From positions 690,621 to 754,620 of the forward strand of contig OX457036.1 in assembly GCA_949752735.1 (NCBI GenBank): a stretch of DNA of 64,000 nt. The letters are read 5' to 3'. The stretch's first letter is position 1. Each line of letters begins with the position of its first letter. The notes below the pieces were generated by a model that was given only the letters and a program-made list of their open reading frames with translations, did no database searches and was not told where the DNA came from. The stretch comes from Lumbricus terrestris (taxonomy: Eukaryota; Annelida; Clitellata; Crassiclitellata; Lumbricidae). This document shows positions 1 through 64,000 of the stretch, piece after piece. A program made the position numbers and the translations under genes.

Positions 1-794
1 TGGCAGCCCTAGGCTCTGACTAGGGTTAAATCAAGAACAAACCAAGTGATGACAATGTCAAGAAGTAGAACAGTGACTCTTACTAGGGTTAAATCAACAA
101 ATGGCTGCAAGTGAGCATGGAAAGTAACCAGAAACGTTATTTGTTAAATTTGCCAAGTCTCAAACGGTTTCACACTGAACATGATTTCCAAGCGTGACAG
201 CAACGCAAACACGTAAAACGAAATATAGTAATTTTTGAATCTTTCAATAAAAGAGTGTCAAAACATCACAATCAAGCGATATCTGGTGGCCATTTGTAGA
301 GACTGTTGCCAACTTAATCTTACCGTTCAAAGCATAAGACATTTTACAAGTGGCTGAAATCTAATTTACATTGCCCTGGTTGGGCTGCGAGCACCTCTGA
401 GAAGGTTTCTTGAAGAGCGTTATAATACACATTATGAAAAGACTGAATAAACAAACAATAAATATAGGTACAGTGTTCACTTATTTAACTTTTGGTTCAC
501 CTCAACCACTCCTGGCCAAAAGTGTTAATTTTAGAGCTGACGTTGATTCTACTTGCCAGTAAGAAATCTTCATATTGATGTCTTGATTGAAAGGAAATGG
601 TGAGCGGCGTGTGGTTGCACCATCAGCCATCTGGTTGTATTCAGGTACAAATGAACTTCCCCACCGAATGAGGTCATCAACCTTCACAACCCGACCGTCG
701 TCCTCCATCGTTGAAAAATGCCGACTCAATCAACGACTATTTTAAACACATAGAAATGCACAAAAGATTTATAGTCTAGGTGGTACACAAAAGT

Positions 795-1627
795 AAACTG
801 CACTTTTTGAACACGGGTTGCCGCTTGGCACAGTTGTAGTTGGGACCTAAGAGAACATTTTAAGAAGGGGAGCCATCCGAAATTTCCCTTAGAATTCAAG
901 ATGGCGGCCTTTTTCAAAATGGCGGCCTGATGCTAAGAAATTCTAATAAATCATCGTATCATCTCATGTCTGGTGTCGTTTCTATATATTTCTGACTCGA
1001 ATAACATGAATCTAAGGTCAAAATCAACATTAGACATCAAAATTAAGCCAAAAGAAGTATTTTTACATTAAAAACAGCAAAACTACTATAAAAATTATCA
1101 AATAGTTCTTCATTTCCATTTTCCTGTTTTCCAATTTTCTTGTGACATATTCCTTCATAACTCTGGATGTTTTCTCACAGTTTTGATTATTATGCATCGG
1201 AACCATTGGGAATTGTCCTTAGAATTCAAAATGGCGGCTTCTTAAAAATGGCGTCCTGCGTCAAGGACATTCATACGAATTGGCAAGACATGTCGCATCT
1301 AGTGTCGTTTACATATATGATTTTTTTACTACAAGAACATCAATCTAAGGTCAAAATCATCTTAGGACATCAATATTATGCCAATAATATTGGTCAATGT
1401 TTTGCAAAACAGCAAAACTGTTTTTATAAAAACAAATATTTCTTTTGTTTTCGTTGCTTTTCTTCGGTTTTTCGTGGCATACTTCCTCATGTATCTGGGT
1501 GGTTCTTGCAATTCTATTTATAATTATTATAATAATTTGTAATTAGACTAAATAGCTGAAACGCAATAATCGTAGTTTTTCATATTTCCGCCCGGAAAGG
1601 GAAAACGTCCGCACAGCAGTTATGACC
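795..1627 (+). repeat. Left inverted arm of composite element
   Basis: This arm is the inverted partner of 3601-4442. It contains two diverged direct sub-repeats, about 890-1070 and 1220-1390. Each has an AATTCAA-ATGGCGGC block followed by a TCTAAGGTCAAAATCA block. The 118-residue ORF at 1167-1523 is repeated in the other arm and looks incidental. Confidence 0.85.
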
Positions 1628-1639
1628 AACAGTCCATCG

Positions 1640-3640
1640 ATGATTCCTTCGTCTCCATGGAACTCTTTCGGATTGATCCGGATCACGGACTCATCCAGAC
1701 GAAGCAAAAGATCAACCGGGAACAGCTCTGCTCCAATCCTCCTCCCTCATCAATCTCCTCCTCTTCCTCCCCTCCTCTTCCTCTTTCCCCTTTAGGTCCA
1801 ACTGTCTCATCCGACTTGAGGTTCTCGACTACAACGGCGGACTGGCTGGATTGTCCTCAGAAGTCCTCACGGTCAAAGTCGACGTTCAAGACATCAACGA
1901 TAACAGTCCGGTTTTCGAGGACGACGAGATCACCCTGACGATCTCCGAGGCTTCACTTCCGGAGACCTTCCTCAGTCTTCTAGTCGCCAGAGACATCGAC
2001 AGTCAGCAATTCGGCGCAAGGGCTACCGTATATTTCCGGTTCAGCAAATCCACTTCCGGCGACCTCCGTTCAGGTCAGGACAACACTGAACTGCAACTGG
2101 AACTGACTGGACAACTGGACCTCAAGCAGACTGACCGCTTCCGGTTGCACCTGATCCAGTCCTGAGTGGACAACTCGGCATTCGACTACAACGACATTTC
2201 ACCGAAGATCGACCAATCGACCTTCGAAGTGTCCATTTAAGAGGACCTTGAGGCAGGATCAACGATCTGTAAGGTCATGGCCCGGACTGTGGCCCTGAAC
2301 CTAATGGATTAGTTCGGTTCTACCTCGACGCCAGCACAAGGCCCTCAAGAACGGCCGATCTCTCCCGCATAAATAACGTAACGGGGGCAATTGAGCTGCT
2401 GAGGAGGGTAGACTTTGAACCAGTATCTCTCCATCAATTGCAGGTGCTTGCCATTGACTCAAGTCATGACGTCCGATTGATTGACGAAGCAAGCGTCATC
2501 GTACACTCAATGACAATGGACCTATTGTGATGGTCAATGTCCTGACAGAGTCTGGAGTGGCCGAGGTGTCTGAGGATGCTCTCAATGGAACCTTCGTCGC
2601 TCATCTCAGAGTTAACGATCCGGTTGAGAGGCTTAATTGACAGACGGTGACGGGGTCTCGCTGTTGAACCCAATCTACTACGATCAGTACAAAGTGACTA
2701 CAGCAGCATTAAGGTCAGTGGAACGTGAAGCGACAGCTGAGCACCGTCTGACCACTGTTTGTTGTGATCTTGTATATCTAATGCCGTCAACCATGGTGGA
2801 ACTGAATGTCACGGTTGTTGACGAAAACGATAATCCTCCGTCTTTTACGAGCGATAACTACGAGGCCATTATCTTTGAGAACATCAACTCTGGTCATCAT
2901 GTAGCTCTTGTAGAGGCAGTGGACCGTGACGAAGGACTGAGCGTAGTCATCCGATACGCAACTGACGAACACCTGAAGGAACACTTCGATGTCCAGCCTT
3001 CGAAAGACATCGTCACGGCCAAGGTCAACGTATCCATCTTGACCTTTGACATTGGGACGCTATCTCTGACGTCATCAGCACTGCTTTTGCTGACCATCAA
3101 AGACATTGACGACGACATTCCACGGTTCATTGAGCTCAGCTACAGCTTCGGTGTCCTGGAAAACCAGACAACCGGAACGCAGGTAGGGGATCATCAAAGT
3201 CGACTGATGACTGTCATTGCAAGAGATGCTGATGCAGAAGCCAATACCCGTCTCTCCTATTACATCTCTCAGCATCCTGTAGACGCCGCTTACCACCACC
3301 ACCACCGCACCCTTCTTCAGATCGACCAGAGAACATGTGTCATCTCCATCAACACTACCACCACCAGCATGTCTAAATCGACCAATCTGACGTTGTTCGT
3401 GGAGGTCAAGGTCCGTGATCACGGTCCAACTGTTCGTCAGGCGCGAACCTTCTATCTCGTCATCAACGAATCACTCATCCGTAACGGCGCAGGACCGGAC
3501 GCTGTTGCCAAGGGGACGGATCGGATAATGACGTCGTCGTTGTTGTCATCATCATAATCGTCGTCGTCATCGTCGTCATCGTCATCATCGCTGTACTGCT
3601 GGTCATAACAGTTACTGCTGTGCGGGCGTTTTCCCTTTAC
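1640..3640 (+). pseudogene. Protocadherin-like pseudogene (cadherin repeats plus transmembrane segment)
   Basis: Cadherin-repeat landmarks appear in order in shifting frames: FRIDPDHGLIQTK and INREQLC (1657-1735), DINDNSPVF (about 1889), then a stretch with stops at 2163 (TGA), 2238 (TAA) and 2310 (TAG), then ESGVAEVSEDALNGTF (about 2550), VVDENDNPPSF (about 2815), and IARDADAEANTRLSYY (about 3220). A hydrophobic run rich in V and I at about 3533-3620, in another frame, matches a membrane helix after the last repeat. A CT-rich insertion at about 1737-1798 interrupts the first repeat without clean splice borders. The family is a calcium-dependent cell-adhesion receptor; this copy cannot encode one. 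It lies wholly between the two inverted arms and is richer in G and C than its surroundings. Confidence 0.8.
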
Positions 3641-4442
3641 GAGCGGAAATATGTAAAACTACGATTATTATGTTCCGGCTATTTAGTCTAACTACAAATT
3701 ATAATAATTATAAATAGAATTGCAAGAACCACCCAGATACATGAGGAAGTAGCCTATGCCACGAAAAACCGAAGAAAAGCAACGAAAGCAAAAGAAATAT
3801 TTGCTTTTATAAAAACAGTTTTGCTGTTTTGCAAAACATTGACCAATATTATTGGCATAATATTGATGTCCTAAGATGATTTTGACCTTAGATTGATGTT
3901 CTTGTAGTAAAAAAAATCATATATGTAAACGACACTAGATGCGACATGTCTTGCCAATTCGTATGAATGTCCTTGACGCAGGACGCCATTTTTAAGAAGC
4001 CGCCATTTTGAATTCTAAGGACAATTCCCAATGGTTCCGATGCATAATAATCAAAACTGTGAGAAAACATCCAGAGTTATGAAGGAATATGTCACAAGAA
4101 AATTGGAAAACAGGAAAATGGAAATGAAGAACTATTTGATAATTTTTATAGTAGTTTTGCTGTTTTTAATGTAAAAATACTTCTTTTGGCTTAATTTTGA
4201 TGTCTAATGTTGATTTTGACCTTAGATTCATGTTATTCGAGTCAGAAATATATAGAAACGACACCAGACATGAGATGATACGATGATTTATTAGAATTTC
4301 TTAGCATCAGGCCGCCATTTTGAAAAAGGCCGCCATCTTGAATTCTAAGGGAAATTTCGGATGGCTCCCCTTCTTAAAATGTTCTCTTAGGTCCCAACTA
4401 CAACTGTGCCAAGCGGCAACCCGTGTTCAAAAAGTGCAGTTT
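3601..4442 (-). repeat. Right inverted arm of composite element
   Basis: This is the inverted partner of 795-1627. Its inner edge runs into the transmembrane-coding end of the protocadherin relic (GGTCATAACAG...), and a similar stretch occurs at the inner edge of the left arm, so the arms may include gene sequence. Confidence 0.85.
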
Positions 4443-4529
4443 CCTAACCAGAATCGGACTTGTACCGCTTAGACTATTAAACAAAACAGTCTGACATTAG
4501 ACATGGCTGTTGGTTTGTAGCTGCTAATA

Positions 4530-4545
4530 TTTTTGAGTTATATTT
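4530..4545. repeat. Target-site duplication, left copy
   Basis: TTTTTGAGTTATATTT occurs here and again at 5203-5218, immediately flanking the truncated retrotransposon. A 16-bp perfect repeat is typical of target-primed reverse transcription. Confidence 0.85.
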
Positions 4546-5202
4546 CTTCTTCTTTAGGTTCTCTGCCCAGTGGCAGGTCCGAACGTCCAATGTCTCCATA
4601 TTTCCCGCTGTTGTGCCATGTCTTTAAGTTCTCTGTAGCCCTTTTCCATTATCCCGTCCAGCAGTTTCTGTCTAGGTCTTCCTCTGCATCTTTTCCCCTC
4701 CAATCTTCCTTCAATTATTTCTTTCTGTAGTGAGTTTCCTCGCAGCAAATGTCCTACCCAATTCTTTTGTCTTGACTTTATTACCTCTAGCAGAGATCTT
4801 TTCTCTTCTACCATCGTCAGCACTTCCTCGTTCGTAACATGCCTTGTCCAACTAATTTTCTCCATCTTTCTCCATACCCACATTTCAAACGCTTCCAACC
4901 GCTTGGTGTCTTCTTTTCTCATTGTCCATGTCTCTGCGCCATATAACGTCACACTCCATATCAATGTTTTGACCATTCTTTTCTTAAGATTCCTATTTAG
5001 CCCTCCTCTTAGCAATTCTTTCCGTTTTAAGAATGCCTCTTTACCAATTGCTATCCTTCTCTTTATCTCTTTATGACATTTGGCGTCGCTTGATATTAGG
5101 CTTCCCAAGTAGCAGAATTCCTTCACCTGCTCAATTTCCTCTCCATTTATTTTGATACATATAGTTGTTTCCTTGTCCTTACTGATCTTCATAACTTTTG
5201 TC
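4546..5202 (-). mobile_element. 5'-truncated non-LTR retrotransposon (RT C-terminal region)
   Basis: A minus-strand ORF of 212 residues (5192-4554) matches the region after the reverse transcriptase core of RTE/CFDP2-like elements: EFCYLGSLISSDAKCHKEI, TLIWSVTLYGAETWTM, LEAFEMWVWRKM, CRGRPRQKLLDGI. The catalytic RT and the endonuclease are missing, as expected from 5' truncation. The 3' end is a short GAA-rich tail. A 16-bp direct repeat flanks it on both sides. The frame is still open, so the insertion is probably recent. It differs in sequence from the longer element at 54.8-58.05 kb. Confidence 0.85.
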
Positions 5203-5218
5203 TTTTTGAGTTATATTT
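5203..5218. repeat. Target-site duplication, right copy
   Basis: This is a perfect copy of 4530-4545 on the 5' side of the minus-strand retrotransposon. Confidence 0.85.
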
Positions 5219-6861
5219 ATGACTACCTTATTCTACAGCAATACGAATATCTTCAATTATAGTTCACAAAGGAACAGCCAAAACAAATTATTAGGGCAGC
5301 AGAAGTTTCACTTAATTAGGCGAACCAATCCATATTCAAAGTACTAATTCACAAAACTTCAAATTGGTATTTTATCATGAATTGCATTAACCTATCAAGT
5401 TGGTAATGTACCAGTGCAAGATTATAACAAATTCTGAAAACTGTATGGGGAGATATGACCATTTTTTCAATGCAAACTTGGGGAAATGAACTATGAATGT
5501 TACAATTCACGTGACACCGGATCTTCGCAATCTGGGGCATAATTACAGAGGTGTCAACCCGAATCACCGAAATCCGAATTCCCCCAAACTGTTCTATAGA
5601 AAGCAGTCGAAATTTTTAAGAGTTAAATTGAATACATTATAAAATGGTCCTATTAAGTGTTGTTGATACACAGTCCAGTGTCTAAAAATTGTTAGGTTTT
5701 GTGCGATTCGGGCCGCACCCAAAAACAGGGTCATCTATAAAAATTACGATTTCATTCATCCTTCAGCAAGTTGGCAACGACTGCCCCTCTCTTTTAGCGT
5801 ACGACTTCCTAAGAGGCTAAGACCAACGTTTGACTGTAGTACAAAGTTCGACACCATACACTTCTGGTTGTAGGGCAGCTTAACTGTGTTACAGGAACTT
5901 GACCATTAAAAAGCAAAACATTCTCAATTCACCTATTTAAAGCTCATCTTATCGTTAAACAGAAAGCGAATATTTCCATGATTGCATACGCGTTATCAGC
6001 AAAGATCTGTTCTCCTTGATCGCTGTATTCACTAACAATACAAACAATTACAATAAATTTTCGATAAAAATCGGAAGAAATGTTTAAAAAGAATTTTAGT
6101 TCGACCACTTGTTGCGCTCATATGACAATTTATCTCTCGGCGTCACGTGACTATGTTGCTGACGCTGGTTCCCTCTCGTACTGTCACCGTCTGTGACAGC
6201 TTAACGTTTCTCAGCTAATAATTGCGTTCCTTGAAAATTAAGTTCACTCACGCGCACACGACAGAACATCGATGACCTGTACTAGAGATATTGTAAGTAA
6301 AGGATTTGCTGAGGTCCTTACACAGCAAATGCATCGGGGAAGGTTTGAATCCGTACCATCATGGGAGGAGTTTGGTTTCCGTTCTTGGAGGGGCTAAAAT
6401 GAACTTCGGAAGAACTCGGTCCAGAACGAGCGGCGCTCATAAATATTTTCTCGGCCCCAAAAAGATGATGACCTTTTTTAGTCCTCGGGTTGAAATATTC
6501 GCCTTCTTGGGGGGGGGGGGGGGGGGGGGTAAGCCTAGAAACAGATACCGTTTAGACGGTAAAAACTGATTCTGGGTGTTCTTGGAGGCCGGGGGCTTAG
6601 CCTCTGATAAATTCCGCCCATTCGTACCATCGACGTTAGATTTACTGAATGTCTTGAAAAACACACATAAATTTAACACACAAGAATCATAATTATATAG
6701 ATCTCGACCCATTGTCATTACATAATAATTATATTGAAAACTCAGAAGTTAAAACGTGTTATTTATTAGATCGAATTCAACGAATCAGAGTTATAGCGCT
6801 ATGTAATTATTATCTAACATGGCGAATCCAGACGTCTGCGACTCTGCGCTCGCATGCATCG
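5219..6861. other. Upstream region of the dynein gene, no coding exon recognised
   Basis: No ORF here has recognisable family features. The stretch includes a 21-base run of G at 6509-6529. Short ORFs around it contain glycine or proline runs that come only from that homopolymer. Confidence 0.5.
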
Positions 6862-6876
6862 GTTGCTAAGGGCAAC
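6862..6876. promoter_or_regulatory. X-box (RFX transcription factor site) upstream of dynein
   Basis: GTTGCTAAGGGCAAC fits the X-box consensus RYYNYY, 1-3 bases, RRNRAC at every position (GTTGCT, AAG, GGCAAC). It lies 78 bp before the proposed start codon. RFX factors bind such sites in promoters of ciliary genes, which fits a dynein heavy chain. Only the motif is observed; binding is inferred. Confidence 0.65.
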
Positions 6877-6953
6877 CGGGTGCGCGATGAAACTTCGAAT
6901 TGATTTTATGTTCGAAGTAAATCGATAAAAGTTTTAAAGTTTTGCAGTTGAGA

Positions 6954-62863
<55,910 letters not shown>

Positions 62864-63640
62864 GTCAGTCGATGTTAATGTTGCTTAGCTTATCATAAAT
62901 TAATGAAAATTCTTCTCTTATAATTATTATCTATCCTAATTCTTTTCAATTTTATGAGGATTTTCAAGAGGTTTTTCTCTCAAGTCAAATAAATTCTAAA
63001 TTTATTTTTTATTGTTTAAAATTAAAACTTAGTCTGGTGCTATTTTCAACAAGGCAACAACAAAGTCTCTTCTTATACTTATTAATTATAGTAATTATAA
63101 CAATGACGATAATAGTAATAATGATTTTAATGATCGTAATAATGATAATAATAGTAGTAATATTTATATAATGATAATAAGAAATATTATTTTTTGTTAT
63201 TTTTTTTTAAGAAATATTATTATTACTATTAAAATTGTAATTAAAACTTAGTCTTGTGCTAGTTTTGTCAAAGCCTCTGTGTCCTCTTCTTCTAATAATG
63301 ATATTATGCTAATAATGATCGAGGCTATTACTACTGCTAATAATTACATTAATTCCCAGAGCGATACTATCCCTAATTCTTTTTACTCTTGAGGGATTAC
63401 TTTTTACTGCACTTCATGTAAAAATAGAAAAGATATATTATAATTATTGCTATTATTAAATTATTATTATTGTTATTATTAATATTAGGCATTTTATGAT
63501 GAAGTGAGACAAGTGGAGGAGAAGGATCCGAGTGGCTGACCCCTCGCCAGAGGGAATAATCCTAGCCTGAAGGGAAAGATTTTATGATGAAGTGAAGAAC
63601 TTGAGTGTCAAGGTTCAAGTACAGAGTATCTTTGTTTGTT
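62864..63640. other. Intron 64, AT-rich with AAT/TTA-rich patches
   Basis: Imperfect ATA and AAT words at 63100-63200 and 63420-63490. No exon with the required phase was found. Confidence 0.6.
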
Positions 63641-63689
63641 TGTTTGTAAGTGCATTTGTTATAGCGCCCCTGTCTCAGGTGAAGTAATT

Positions 63690-63945
63690 AGATGATGACT
63701 GCTTACCACTTTTATCTATTTGTACCTAATTCACGAACCTCATTAACCCAACATCGGGCTTTTGCTATTGTTGGTCCTTTAATTTGGAATCACTTTCCTT
63801 CTGAAATTCGTGGCAGGATTCTTGTAGGAAATTCACCTGCATCTTTTCGCTTTTCGAAGACTTTCCTTTTTTCATGGGCCTGTCACGCTGAGAGCGCTTC
63901 TGATTAGTTCTGCTGTGAGAAGCACTTTACAAATGCTAACTCTGT
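63690..63945 (+). mobile_element. LINE ORF2 C-terminus and 3' end
   Basis: ORF 63692-63907 encodes VPNSRTSLTQHRAFAIVGPL followed by IWNHFPSEIRG and FRFSKTFLFS, the ORF2 C-terminal pattern, then the hairpin tail AGCGCTTC (63893) with GAAGCACT (63919) and TTACAAATGC. Confidence 0.82.
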
Positions 63946-64000
63946 TCAGTGCATTACATACATGTATGCAATGAATACTGATGTTGTACAAAATTAAATA

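Larger units (their letters stand above)
795..4442. mobile_element. Composite inverted-repeat element enclosing protocadherin-derived DNA
   Basis: Two inverted arms, 795-1627 and about 3601-4442, match almost base for base over their outer 700 bp and less well at their inner ends, where single-base changes and a 5-bp indel appear. The outer ends stop together: AAACTGCACTTTTTG on the left is mirrored on the right, and similarity is lost within a few bases outside. The 2-kb interior is cadherin-like coding sequence. No transposase ORF and no target duplication is visible. The layout resembles non-autonomous DNA elements that carry captured gene fragments. Two independent inverted insertions flanking a gene relic are the alternative. 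The pairing is seen in the sequence; transposition is inferred. Confidence 0.7.

Noticed and set aside
502..917. Two minus-strand ORFs of 75 and 63 residues left of and across the left arm
   Set aside because: No recognisable family motif and no splice context; the second runs into the inverted arm. Not supported as genes.
1167..1523. 118-residue ORF in the left inverted arm as a transposase remnant
   Set aside because: No transposase motif. It is AT-rich, low in complexity and simply mirrored in the other arm.
4443..4530. Target-site duplication for the composite inverted-repeat element
   Set aside because: The bases outside the left arm (before 795) and right arm (after 4442) do not match beyond chance.
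63490..63600. Possible exon 65 starting after AATATTAG
   Set aside because: With the phase required by exon 64 the frame stops after five codons, and no stalk-like helix is encoded.

Overview
The window is animal nuclear DNA. It has no operons or ribosome binding sites. The coding signal is a chain of short exons with GT..AG borders, long introns full of micro- and minisatellites, tRNA-derived SINEs, non-LTR retrotransposons and DNA transposons. The species cannot be named from the sequence; an invertebrate metazoan with motile cilia fits best.

Layout. (1) Bases 1-794 hold nothing I recognise. (2) Bases 795-4442 form a composite unit: two nearly identical inverted arms of about 830-840 bp enclose a decayed protocadherin-like sequence with cadherin repeats, in-frame stops and a frameshift before a transmembrane segment. 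(3) Bases 4546-5202 are a 5'-truncated non-LTR retrotransposon on the minus strand, bounded by a perfect 16-bp direct repeat. (4) Bases 5219-6953 are the upstream region of the main gene, with a sequence matching the RFX X-box consensus 78 bp before the start codon. (5) From 6954 to 62863, and continuing beyond the window, one plus-strand gene encodes a dynein heavy chain. I could chain 64 exons with compatible phases (10,526 coding nt, about 3,508 residues): N-terminal tail, linker, AAA1, AAA2, AAA3, AAA4 and the start of the stalk. AAA5, AAA6 and the C-terminus lie downstream. (6) Bases 62864-64000 are intron plus another retrotransposon 3' end.

The dynein is divergent. AAA1 keeps its P-loop (GEQGVGKT), but the Walker B glutamate is alanine (CFDAVHLL against the canonical CFDEFNRI), the sensor-1 region is rewritten, AAA3 lacks the usual GPPGGGRN stretch, and AAA4 has no P-loop lysine (GSVGSNID). 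Because all reading frames are open and all junctions compatible, this looks like a conserved protein with reduced ATPase function rather than a pseudogene. The X-box suggests ciliary expression. A DNHD1-like orphan dynein is one hypothesis I cannot test here.

The introns are unusual in two ways. First, many tandem repeats begin at, and contain, the splice junction of a neighbouring exon: the exon 8 acceptor in 27 units, the exon 58 donor in 10, the exon 54 donor in 4, and also those of exons 25, 33, 36 and 48. Second, many dispersed repeats end in the same tail, a short hairpin followed by TATAAAT. Its stems show compensatory changes between copies, and tRNA-derived SINEs share it, which is the expected signature of a SINE/LINE partnership. 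The introns also contain an almost intact RTE-like retrotransposon (1031-residue ORF) between ATT arrays, and a hAT-like element with an 8-bp target duplication that holds a nested piggyBac-like element.
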